A stretch of 64,000 nucleotides of DNA, from positions 310,001 to 374,000 of the forward strand of contig WPIO01000049.1 of NCBI GenBank assembly GCA_009760855.2, written 5' to 3'. Below are positions 1 through 10,060 of the stretch, piece by piece. Position 1 is the first letter of the stretch. Every line of letters begins with the position of its first letter. The DNA comes from Cristatella mucedo (lineage: Eukaryota > Bryozoa > Phylactolaemata > Cristatellidae). Under the pieces are notes generated by a model, which saw only the letters and a list, made by a program, of their open reading frames with translations, was not told where the DNA came from and made no database searches. The position numbers were made by a program, and so were the translations under genes.

Positions 1-143
1 ATGCCACGTAGGAGAAAGACAGTAGGAATATGGTCCAAAGGACTTGTTGTCTTCTTTGGTTGGGATGTAAACTTTAGGACGAGATCACTAGTGACCTGCT
101 CAAATGTAGACATTGAGGTGCATCCAGGAATCGAGGGACAGCA

Positions 144-975
144 TTATAGGGGGATGCTGTCATCGCAGTAATGGACTCCATGATCTTGTCTATCTTCTGG
201 ACACAAAATTCGAGACATACGATCAGCTAGATCATCACAAGGATTATCAGGTAAGGAGCTAATCTGGGAGCAGTTTAGGAGATGGTTGATCGTCGACATT
301 AGAATATTTGGATTTTGCATCTGTGATTCAAAAATATTTTTATAGAAGCTAGACTTGGCCTTTGCGAGGATCGATTGGTGCGACCTACAGTAGTCCTCGT
401 ATGCCTGTCGATGGACAGTCAGCCCTGATCTTTTGAATGGTTTTTCAAGCTTGTCCTTAGTAGAACTGGCTAGTGTAATGTCTGCGGTAAACCATTGGCC
501 GTCTGGGCGAGGGCGAACAGTGAGCTTAGTCAGAGGTGCAAACTCGTCGAGCGTGTCAGCTAGTGTCGAGTTGTAGCTATCTACCAATGATGACATATCG
601 CAGGGAGGACTGAGCAGTAGAGGCGAAGCAGATATTCTCGCGTGGACAGCATCGATGTCAAGAGTCTTGAGGTTTTCGCGATTCACAGGTGATTTTAGAC
701 GAGAAAGAGGCGGGCACACACTGTAGACTGAATGGAATCTGAATGTAGTCAGATAAGCAGGATTTGGTAATAATTGGTAATAACAAAGTGCAGTTGTATG
801 AGAGAATTTGGTCGAGTGTGTGACCCTTGATGTGAGTAGGGCCATGCATGTCAGCCACAAGAGACAATGAGTCGGTCAATACACGAAATTCAGTGCTGAA
901 GACGTCAGATAAGTCATCAAAGTGAATGTTGAAATCACGTATAACGAGGAAATCGATTATAGCTAAGAATACAGA
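144..975 (-). mobile_element. LINE relic: endonuclease end and EN-RT linker
   Basis: On the minus strand this reads as the C-terminal part of an exo-endo-phosphatase type endonuclease and the linker leading to reverse transcriptase. Near 915-935 the frame gives RDFNIHFDDL, close to the GDFNIH motif of non-LTR retrotransposon endonucleases. It is followed near 790-850 by HGPTHIKGHTLDQILS, matching the usual TH.RGHTLDLV block. A frameshift near 720-745 moves the reading into a second frame with AYEDYCRSHQSILAKAKSSF, typical of the linker. The copy is dead (frameshift, no complete RT). It resembles the L2/CR1/Crack group; the exact clade is not resolved. Confidence 0.8.
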
Positions 976-1017
976 AATCTATAGACCACTGAAAGCTGTC
1001 CTTATATATTGGACGAC

Positions 1018-1845
1018 ATTGGACAACCACATCAGCTCCACAATCAAGTCTGCCTATTTTCAGCCACATAAAATAGCTAAATTTTGGCCTTCTTAGACAG
1101 GGATACCACACCTAAGTTGGTCCATGCATTTGTGACATCCCGTCTTGACTTCTGTAACTCACTGCTTGCTGGCCTACCGGCATGTGCAATCAGGCGATTA
1201 CAGCTGGTGCAAAACTCTGCTGCTAGCCTTGTCTGTCGTGAGCGTCGCAGATGCCACATCACACCACTTCTCGCCGACCTGCACTGGCTCCCAGTCAAGC
1301 AACAGATTGACTTCAAGGCTTTGTTGCTAACTTTTAGGTCACTTCATTCTTTGGCTCCAGCCTACCAATCAGATCTACTCCCATACCTTGCTAAGCATTA
1401 TCCCATTCGCTTTTATAAGTCTTAGTGTTTATACTATACCTCGTAAAAACCTCAAATCCTTTGGAACCGTGCCTTTAGTTCATATGATCCCATAGCCTGG
1501 AACTCACTCCCGACCTGCGTCATGACATGTCCTGACTTGTCCACATTTAAAAAAACAACCAAAAACGCATTTATTTATGACTGCATTTAGTGGGTCCCCG
1601 TGATTCTTCCTTTATGTGCTTGTGCGTGCTGACAGTGTTGCATGCTGCCACTAACCACTAACCACACTTGCTAGCTGACCCTGTGAATGTCACCTCCAGC
1701 CATATTATTCTGGCTGCTTATTGAGCATTCTACCTACCACTAACCATTCGACCGTGCTTAATTTACAGCAAATACTAAGCACCTAGAAAGAGATTGAGTT
1801 CTCTGAGGGCGCTTTATTGAACGTATTATTATTATTATATCTAGA
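1018..1845 (+). mobile_element. LINE-A 3' end (RT C-terminus and tail)
   Basis: Frame 1084-1425 encodes the conserved C-terminal RT region of L2/CR1-like LINEs, including SRLDFCNSLLAGLP, LQLVQNSAASLVCR and HITPLLADLHWLPV. A frameshift near 1080 separates it from the upstream HISSTIKSAYFQ block, and a stop near 1424 cuts it from the final WNSLP segment at about 1497-1590. The 3' untranslated part ends in the family tail (AAGCACCTAGAAAGAGATTGAG, then GGGCGCTTTATT, then ATT repeats at about 1823-1838). It is a 5'-truncated dead copy and the reference copy for other LINE-A pieces in this window. Confidence 0.85.
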
Positions 1846-1849
1846 ATTC

Positions 1850-2920
1850 GTGTTGCTTGAGAAAGTCAAAAGAAAATATAAGACTTTCACAAGGATTATA
1901 AATCTTGACATATTAACAGGTATAAAATAAATACAAAATCATATGAAGTTGTAGTGAGGATCAAGCTTATGACAGCTATATATATGAATGTGCATACCTT
2001 CTCATAAGTAATAAATTAGCTCCATGGGCTGATATATTAGTTCATAAAAGTTGGCCAATTCATCGCATAAACCGGAGATATCGCAGTTTTAAATAATTAC
2101 CATTAATATATCTTCAAGCTGAGATCTTTATGAAAACCACTAAAACGTACCTCATTTATTGGGATTTTAATATCTACATTTAGTTAATAAGTTTATAATC
2201 CTTATGCTAATTTCCCCAGTTTGATTGATTGTACGCATGCACGTCCAATTCTTTTAAATCCCACTTTTTATTGTACAGCTTTGATAAGTCCTTATCTTCT
2301 AAAATTTGCATTTGCAGTGTCAAAAGTAATGTCAATTTAATCGAAGGAGATCATGACAATCTTGATGACGTGACAGAAATTGAAATACAAGAAATATAAA
2401 CTTCGGAAAAACGTTTCGACGAACCGGTTCAGTGGATAGTTTCGCTTGCAGCGTAAAAATATGGCGGTGCATGACATTGCCTCGTGTGCTTCCTCTTCAT
2501 CAATTTCAGTTAGCCTTTTCTGATGGCTGCAGGATTTTTCTGAAAAACAAAGTCTTTACAAGCCGCAAACACGGAAACCGTAACAGTTCAGACCTGTTTA
2601 AAACCCCCCCCTTTTTTTTTAATCAAACAAATTACAGCCTTACGGACATCTAAATGCTCTCCGCTTATCTGTCAACTGTTCAGTCGACAGGTTCTCCCGC
2701 ACTCACCGTCGTGTCGGCCTACGCTTCCGCTTCCGAGCAATCTTCCACCATAGTTTTGCCGGTTCTTTCGTGGTACTATCATGCCAGGCTGATTTGGCTT
2801 AGTAGTCGGGGTACTCGCCTTTAACTATGCGGTCAGCTACGGAGTTATTCCTCTTAATAAAACATTAAAATTTAGACAGTTGACAAAGATGACACTTCAA
2901 TTCCGAGCATACATTGGCTG
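1850..2920. other. AT-rich stretch, nothing recognised
   Basis: No splice-compatible exon, repeat family member or RNA gene was recognised. The 73-residue frame at 2432-2653 ends in a C/T homopolymer run and has no family resemblance. Confidence 0.5.
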
Positions 2921-2924
2921 ATTT

Positions 2925-3075
2925 AGCTGCTTTCTTTGGATAGCGACAGAAGAGCCTTTACGGCTATCACCACCACTTGCAGCGGCAATAAAGGTTCGCC
3001 CACCGCCAAAATAGAGACCACGACCTCGGGACTGCGATCGTGAAAAGCAGCCGCCTTACCAAGTGTGCCAAACGG
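2925..3075 (-). mobile_element. SINE-B copy
   Basis: The block with GAAGAGCCTTTACGGCTATC and ACCACCACTTGCAG recurs at 14195-14345, 20475-20640, 31218-31310 and 49925-50045. On the minus strand the 5' part resembles a tRNA, though box B is degraded in this copy. It is best read as a diverged tRNA-derived SINE. Confidence 0.65.
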
Positions 3076-3142
3076 CTCATAGTGACAGTAGCATAATTTA
3101 TCCATCTAATAAAAGAGCAAAGACTTCTAGTATAGCCGAAAT

Positions 3143-3735
3143 CTAGGGGTGTCCTATGAGTTGCAGTTCAGTTGTAACGTCGTTTAGTTTACAGAAATTT
3201 TCCCACATCCGGGATCGAATGTCTGATAGGCCAGCATTCAGTTTATAAGTCTCTGCAGCAGATTCTACCGGTTTAAACGACAAATAAAGCCAAAGTATAG
3301 TCAGCATAGAAGTTATAGCCGATTCATATCGTTCGAATCCTTTTTTTGACTGTTCTGATGGAGGAAACTTGACCCCTACTTGATTACGGATTGAGCACGA
3401 CAAGACAAGAAAAATTTGAACCCCGCCAGTACCTTGTCTGCAGGCCGATCGTTATTCTCAATCGTTCAAGTAGAATATCGTGATCAATCATGTCGAACAC
3501 AGCTAATAGATCTAGCAGAGCTTGAGCAGTGATATTGCTGTCCTCGGTAGTGCTTAGGATGTCGTTGGTTACACGGAGGAGAGCATTTTCAGTGGAGTGG
3601 TGTCGTTTGAATCCCGAATGTAATTTTTATGACCATTCATTCCTTTCAATGTGCGCTACAAGCTGCTTAGCGACAATCTTATCGAGAATCTGTGACAAAA
3701 ATGAAAGAACAGAAACTGGATGATCTTTTACTAGT
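3143..3735 (-). mobile_element. LINE-A relic: reverse transcriptase core
   Basis: The minus strand reads through RT motifs in order: ILDKIVAKQLVAHIERNEWS and HSTENALLRVTNDIL (about 3560-3710), LLDLLAVFDMIDHDILLERL (about 3455-3525; usual LDLSAAFDTIDH), then DIRSRMWENFCKLNDVTTEL (about 3160-3225), the block that follows the YADD site. The catalytic YADD appears as YADYT in a shifted frame near 3300. Frameshifts and stops show it is inactive. Confidence 0.8.
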
Positions 3736-3736
3736 G

Positions 3737-4244
3737 TAGCCGAGTTCCAGGGGTCAAAGGCTAGTTCCCGCCAAGCCCCGCCATACTCCAGCCACGCTGC
3801 CGCTCGCCATGCCGCTGAGCTAGGGTAAGACGAGCGGCCGTCAGGTTAAACCTCTTTATAATAACGCATGCGCCAACAACAAAATGGGAACTAAACAAGT
3901 CAACAGGGAGGGTCCTAAACAAAGTAAACTATAGGGGCGCAAGACGACGCAGCAAGCGCGAATAAACGTGTTAGTTGGTCAGTCGGCTTCCACCGTCACA
4001 CCGTCGCCGGCCTCCGTCCCACCAGTACAAGCATACGCCGTGCAAGACCCGGCTAGCTGAGTATTCTGGGATAGACGAAGCAGACGTCCACAACAGTCGA
4101 GAGCTTCCGCTGAAAGACGCAAACACACGGGGGGGGGGGTTCACGAACACGCTACACGGGGAACGCGGAATATACAAGTCTCAACAACAAGTGTGCTATC
4201 CAGCTCTGCTCAGGCCTTGGGTACTCATCGCCTTGCTTGCGTGG
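3737..4244 (+). other. possible solo-LTR-like sequence
   Basis: This GC-richer block begins TGTAGCCGAG directly beside the LINE relic and contains a TATA-like CTTTATAATAA near 3851 and an AATAAA near 3960, an order seen in retroviral-type LTRs. I found no second LTR, no clear CA end and no primer-binding site, so the assignment is weak. It may be joined to the repeat at 4245-4660. Confidence 0.25.
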
Positions 4245-4472
4245 CCGTATCGCCGGAGTACGCCTGCAACCATCCAGGTGCATAACTCGGCGAGACCGGG
4301 AGCCTCCAGCACAACGACTTACTCGACCCTGTGCATGTCACCCCTAACCATATTATTCATTTTGTTTGTTTTTCAAGCATAATTTTACTTACCATTCAAT
4401 TGCATTTCCCTTTGCAGCAAATGTAAAGCGCCTAGAAAGAGATTAAGTTATCTGAGGGCGCTTTATCAAGTG

Positions 4473-4518
<46 letters not shown>

Positions 4519-4660
4519 ACTTCTCCTACCCAAGAGCCCCCGTAACCTCCCGCTACCGCACATCCGGCCATACCGTAGATCCGACCCCGGCCTAGCCGGT
4601 GACCCTTACCCTCATTATAGCCGCCCGGTCCAAGCCAACAGAACCTAGCCTGGGTACACT
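4245..4660 (+). repeat. unclassified dispersed repeat split by a LINE-A tail
   Basis: The outer parts (about 4250-4325 and 4518-4660) match, in inverted orientation, the continuous stretch at about 47420-47640: shared blocks include CATCCAGGTGCAT, CTCGGCGAGACCGGGAGCC, TTCTCCTACCCAAGAGCCCC and ACCTAGCCTGGGTACACT. In the copy at 47 kb they are contiguous, so the LINE-A tail at 4321-4517 was inserted later. No coding capacity was recognised. Confidence 0.6.
4321..4517 (+). mobile_element. LINE-A 3' tail with (ATT)n
   Basis: The sequence carries the family 3' UTR (CTGTGCATGTCACCCCTAAC, CATTTCCCTTTGCAGCAAATGTAAAGCGCC) followed by GAGGGCGCTTTATCAAGTGC and about 13 ATT units. Only the last 200 bp inserted, as expected for a strongly 5'-truncated LINE or a SINE using the same tail. 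Confidence 0.8.
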
Positions 4661-4799
4661 GGACCTCTGAATCGGTCTACATTTCTAAATCCCGCAAGCT
4701 TTTTTCTTTTCGTACGTCTGGATGAATCATAACTGGGGAATCGAACACTCCGATGCTAAACATGATTTCCTTAATAGTAATCTCTTTGCGGTAACCCGG

Positions 4800-5120
4800 T
4801 AGCATATTGTCAATAATTGCAGCACTCTATTGCCCCCAGATAGTCCCTTTTCTCAGATTTTCTGAGCTCAGTTTAATGCTATATTAAATAAACCGCTACT
4901 TTCTCGTTCACGTTGATTTTAACATTCGTATCGACTGCTAAAAGAACGCCTTGAATGCAGAATTTCGTGCACTAATGGGCTCATTTTCTCTTCTGCATCA
5001 TGTGCATGACCATACTTACAACAATGGTAACGCTCTCAATCAAATATTCTTCCGCGATTTTACGCAATCATTTCTCCTAATTCTCACATTCTGCACGTCC
5101 GATCCCTATGCAGGATTAGG
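4800..5120 (+). mobile_element. LINE endonuclease relic
   Basis: Frame 4951 onward reads EFRALMGSFSLLHHVHDHTY and NNGNALNQIFFRDF, matching the endonuclease C-terminal block (compare the element at 144-975). Upstream, PPDSPFSQIF fits the preceding endonuclease segment. A direct repeat of ATCTACCCGGGATCTAT lies just downstream at about 5134 and 5178. Confidence 0.55.
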
Positions 5121-5259
5121 AGCCCTCAGGCCGTATCTACCCGGGATCTATCGGATGCTGAAGCTACCGGATCTACCCGGGATCTATTGGATTTCGAATA
5201 CTGGAACTCGAGTAGGCGCCTCATTGCTGCGGGGCTCGCTCGGGCACTGGCAGCGTTTA

Positions 5260-7160
5260 TGACACCAGAATCTATCTTGAATGCGTTGTCAAACAGTCCC
5301 GAGTTGGGTCCGGAGACGCTTTCTGAAAAGTGCTCCATGGTGGCGAAATAAATAGCCGAGAATATGTCTGTCAGTCATACTTCAACAACGAACGCACGCA
5401 CCAGCATAATTTCATAATAGCGAATTAAGAACTACGAATACGGCATGTCAAGAGCGCATGCCGCTTTTGTGCTCATTCTATGGTAGAAGACGTTTGTTTC
5501 CCAATAGTCCGGCACCTAGAGCCGCAGCGCATTCTAACCGTGTTTATTCCTAGTTCTTCATTCGTTCATTCTTCATTGCTAGCTTTAGATCCGTTCATGC
5601 CCTCAAACTCTAGAGAGGTGAATCGGATGCTTACGTCATCAGACCAACAGATGATTAGCCTCGGATGCGCCGGCGTAGCCTTCGCATTTTGACCAGTGCC
5701 TCTAGCCAGAGGAAATCTGTGTCAGGGCCTACACGAGTGGTTATTCTGCTCTAAATCCATGCACTAACAATCTACATGCACTGTAGAAATATGACCGAAC
5801 GACTGTCGAGACGATGAGAGCTTTAGAGGGTCGAACTGCGCTCGCTGTTGATTCATCGATTTTCAATAGAGTGCCTCGCCGCCAATTGCTCCTCAGCAGT
5901 TCTGCAGACTATCCAGATTCTCCCGACCTCTGAGAACGTCGTGTTGATCTAAAGCCAATCGACAGAGCGAACATCGCGAAGAAAAGGGAAGCTCATCGTA
6001 ATGCTGCCGCTCTCGTCCGTGGGCGCCCAAAACCCGTAAGCTAGCTAGATGGGAGAATAGGTACCCTAACTTCGCATTGACCGAAAATGCAGACGGTGCG
6101 GCTGCAGTTTGCTCATTTATCAAATCGCAAAGCCGCACAACGTTCTTCTATCATTCTGTCAGGACGTAAAGACGAAAGTTGAGGTAAGATCAAATATTGA
6201 TGCTCTCTCATATATAAGTCAGATTGAACGCATTAATTATAGCCGCTATAAGTTGGCGTCATTTCTTGATTTAAAGTACCATTAAAATTTCTCTTATTTC
6301 CTAATAATAATATTTGAAAAAGGAATGGAAGCTAAATTTTAGTCATTGGTTTCCCGCTTAAAAGGTGAATTATTTAAGTGTATTTTAATCCAGCGAGATA
6401 GCAAATTTCAGCTCTTTTAGAAATCGGCGTCGTACTCGTAGAGTGAAAGGGATTATATCTTAATTCAATATCGTGGGCCAGAGTCGGACATCTTTTTACA
6501 GCACCGACACGGCAAGGTGAACTGCATAGTAGCTCTTGGTTTTAATGGCGGGAATGCAAGTAAAAAGGTAAAAACTGACTTCTTCACATACTTTTTGCAC
6601 CTAAACAATAGAGAGCTAGCAGCACATCAGTAGCTCAACACCCCCTGCGTTTTCCACACTTGAAGGATAAGAATGGCTACGGAATACTTTCTTACATAGA
6701 TATACACAATTGCACTATTGATAGGAACAGCAGCATCGTGATCCCATCTTGCCGTGAAAGAATTTTTTGCTTGCCACGGGTTACACACATTTCACGTTCA
6801 AATCTCACTGCGTTCTGCATGTTTCAGAAACGTAGCCTCCTCTGCCCACACGCCTAGTCGCAGTAACAACTTGTGTAGCTCCATACTAAATGACATTAGC
6901 AATAATAGCAATATTAATTAAGAGCAGTGCTTAATCATTTATATAGCATCGTATGAGAACTAAACCTCTTTCTTCGAGCTCCACGTGAGCTGCAAAAAAC
7001 AGGCAAGAGCTGATATGCTACAGATAAGAAGCAAGGGTAAGTAAAAGAAGAGCAATTGGCATGGACTGAGTTGCAACCGGAAATAGCAAGTAGGCTCAGA
7101 TTGTCGTCATTGGTCAGCCAATGTCGTACTGTCTGTCGTTAGCGTGCTGCGGTATTTATT
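5260..7160. other. no recognised gene
   Basis: Short frames only (none with family resemblance or splice context). The sequence is AT-rich with no repeat family I could assign. Confidence 0.4.
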
Positions 7161-7164
7161 TGTG

Positions 7165-7440
7165 TAGGAACTAAAGGCGCAATCTCGAAGGATCCGATTC
7201 TTCTTAGAAGCGCAGCTAATATACTAGGTTCGAATAAGCGAGAGGAGGTAAAAGAGTAACCCAGAGAGTAAGCATTTTAGATACGTAAGCTGGATAAGTA
7301 AGGTAGCTCAGTGGACCAGAGATAGCCGCTTCTAATTCAACGATCCACTTGATACGCTTCCAGGTCTGTAAGAAGTGGTGTGTAATATGGAAGTTGCGGC
7401 GTTCATGACCGAAAAACCCTAGCGGTCGATTTTTGCACTA
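7165..7440 (-). mobile_element. decayed LINE-A fragment
   Basis: On the minus strand short pieces of the RT C-terminal region remain in shifting frames (the equivalent of HITPLL.DLHWLPV and L.L.P.Y). Stops and indels are dense; this is one of the most diverged copies here. Confidence 0.45.
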
Positions 7441-7996
7441 TCTAATCGTCTTACCGCAATTATCTTCAAAAAGAAAAGTGCTTACAAGAATTTGAATATC
7501 AGCTATATTTTACCGGTATAGGAGGCTTAGATAAGATCCGTCTGATTGCCAAATATTTGCAACAAATTTCGGCACAGCAAGCACAGTAGAAGACTTTTGC
7601 AATGGCTCGCTCCAACTCCGTCACACGTGCTCGACAATCCTGCCGTCAAACCCTCTAGGTGGCCCTGTGAGTCATCACGCCAGACCAGACCAGATACAAC
7701 CAAACCTTAGCAACTTCAGAGACATATTTTTCTCAATTTTTCTTAAAAAATATCACGTGAAGCGCAATATATTTATCTAATGCATTTTACACTATATCTT
7801 CTTTTTTGCATCCCTCCAAATTATCTAGGCACTTTGGTTACAAATAAGTGCCCTATTAATACAATTGGCGTTTATCGCAGCCTGCCGCTAGTTGCAGACG
7901 ATGCCAACATTTTAAAATTATTTCCGTTCTCTGGCTGCAGTGCAAAATTTTGGCATTAGCACTGATGGGAACCAGATTATTCACCAGATAATTTCA

Positions 7997-8031
7997 GCTA
8001 ATTGCCCCTGAATCGGCCCGGGGCAATTAGC
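7997..8031. repeat. perfect inverted repeat (12-bp arms)
   Basis: GCTAATTGCCCC at 7997-8008 is exactly complemented at 8020-8031 around an 11-nt loop. No TIR partner or flanking duplication was seen, so it may be a chance hairpin or a remnant of a foldback element. Confidence 0.6.
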
Positions 8032-8627
8032 GTACTTTCGATGATGCAATTCGGCTTTCGGGGGGCGAACTTATGGAATCAGTTCTTTGCCGCTGATTAC
8101 CTGTCGAGAGTTACGCAAATAAATAAGATTTAGTTAATGGCCAACGGATTAAATTAATCATATGGTTATACATGGTTACTACAACATACCCGTACTTAGA
8201 ATTAAACCATGTAAAAATCAGAGAGACAAAATGCAAACTGTTCTTCTGGAAACTCTACGCATAGTACATCTTTGCTTTTTAAGTGCGAAAACATGCCGAG
8301 AGTCACTGAAAGTAAACCGTCGCAAAGCTGAGATATCGCCTGTCTGCTGCTATTTTTCTGGAAGTACTGAAAAAATGCAAATAAAGGTTCGATATGGTCT
8401 GCCGCTCTTCAGTTCATTTACCATGAGCCATGGCAATTAGTTGTCATTAAATAGAGTGCAGCTACGTTAAACCATGCCGAAATCTTCTATGAAATTGTTA
8501 TTCCTGCACAATCCTTGAGCTTCATACAAAAAACCTTTTCAAATACTGGGCAAGAAATAGGAAGGGAACAGGTGGATGCTATTATTAGGTCATTCGCATA
8601 GTGCCCTAAGAGGAAGCTAGACGAAGC

Positions 8628-8667
8628 TAAATTTCCAGGACAGATTGAGATCTGTCCTGGAAATTTA
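8628..8667. repeat. perfect inverted repeat (18-bp arms)
   Basis: TAAATTTCCAGGACAGAT at 8628-8645 and its exact complement at 8650-8667 flank the 4-nt loop TGAG. Such a long perfect arm in otherwise decayed sequence implies a recent origin (templated inversion) or selection. No gene is recognised around it; the 130-residue minus-strand frame that crosses it has no family resemblance. Confidence 0.85.
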
Positions 8668-8920
8668 CGACTAGCTATAAGAGAATTAATACCCAAAGAT
8701 TTATGATTTCCAAGGTCTGAAGCATGCAAAAACTGTAGAAAACTACCGTGCTTAGACCCTCGTGATAAAGCAATCATGACGTCACTAGTCGACACCGAGT
8801 AGTAAGACTTCTGGCTAGTAAGACACACTGAATCATGCCGAGGTAAGCACATAGAGCCGAACGCAAAGGCCAAGTTCACCGGAGCGATGAGAAAGCTGAC
8901 TGGATAAGAGATGCACGTCT

Positions 8921-9330
8921 ATAATAATAATAATAACGCACTTGATAAAGCACCCTCAGAGAACTTAATCTCTTTCTAGGCGCTTTACATTTGCTGCAAA
9001 GGGAACCTGCGACTTAAATGATGCAAGATGATTGCAGGTAGTGACTCTAGCTGGAAGCAAGCTCAAGACTCTATGTGCATTTGTTCTGAATACTTGATCA
9101 CGCGAAACAATTTCGAGCGAGAGAAGGCGAGATGACTAGATGCTGAGGAGCCTGAGGTGCGAGAGCACGTGACTGCAGGTGCCAGATCGGATAGGTAGGC
9201 TGATGAAATCGAGTGAAGCGACCTTTAAGCCAGACCGAGGATCTTTGAAATCGATTCAATGCTTGGCTGGATGCCAGTGAAGCTCACGCAGAAGTGCTGT
9301 TATGTGGTAGAGAAAGTAACGATCGATGCC
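8921..9330 (-). mobile_element. LINE-A 3' end
   Basis: Starts (in plus order) with the reversed tail: AAT repeats, CACTTGATAAAGCACCCTC, then CTAGGCGCTTTACATTTGCT. It continues into the reversed RT C-terminal coding region, degraded by stops, with the GATAGGTAGGCTGATG block corresponding to the L.P.YLSDL segment. A sister fragment lies at 9880-10060. Confidence 0.75.
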
Positions 9331-9879
9331 CAGCCGCTATTTTATCGGACTTATGAACTGACAATCTTAAGTCCAAGGTGTTGTTTTGATGATACCAAGT
9401 TTGAGGAGTAAGTGAGGAGTTACCATATTTGCGTCAAGATTAATTGGAACAATAACAATACTAATAATGACTTTTGAACCGGAAGAACCCTGGAAGAACC
9501 CATTTCAATCAAGGCTCTTTACAATTTGTTTCAAGAGAAGTGACAGCAAGGATTAATTACTAGATCGTTGTTAAACAAGCAAGCGAGTGCAAGCGAGAGC
9601 AAACAAGACACTCAGGGCCAATGGACAGCAGAGACCTGGTTGGTAGCATGCACTGAATCATGCGTAGTTACGTACGCAAAGCGCACCGGGACAAAAAAGC
9701 ACGCTCCCTGGGGCCAAGGGACAGCTGGCCGGAGAAGATGTGTCTTCAGCTAAGACTTACAGAATATAAGGTTGTTTCAAGTAGTGATCGTACCCGGAAG
9801 TTTACTCCGCTATTTAAATGCATACGAGCTGAAGGCTCGATCAACAAAAGATGTCAAATTAGTGCGATGAAGTTTGAGA

Positions 9880-10060
9880 CGATCGTACGCTGAGGAGTGG
9901 ACACTGCGAGAGCACACTTGAGGAGTAAGAAGGTCAGATAGGTAGGCTATTGCAAACGAAAGATGTGACCTGTATACCAGACTACGGATCTTGAAGTCGA
10001 TTCAATGCTTAATATGGAGCTAGTGAAGCACAGGCAGAAGGTGATGATGTGATATCCAAA
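9880..10060 (-). mobile_element. LINE-A fragment, sister of 9130-9310
   Basis: Shares GAGAGCACACTTGAGGAG, CAGATAGGTAGGCTATTG and GTCGATTCAATGCTT with the copy at 9130-9310, in the same orientation about 750 bp away. It lacks the 3' tail, so it is either an older copy or a local duplication. Confidence 0.6.

Noticed and set aside
8487-8879. 130-codon minus-strand protein
   Set aside because: No family resemblance, no splice or start context, and it crosses a perfect hairpin; likely chance.
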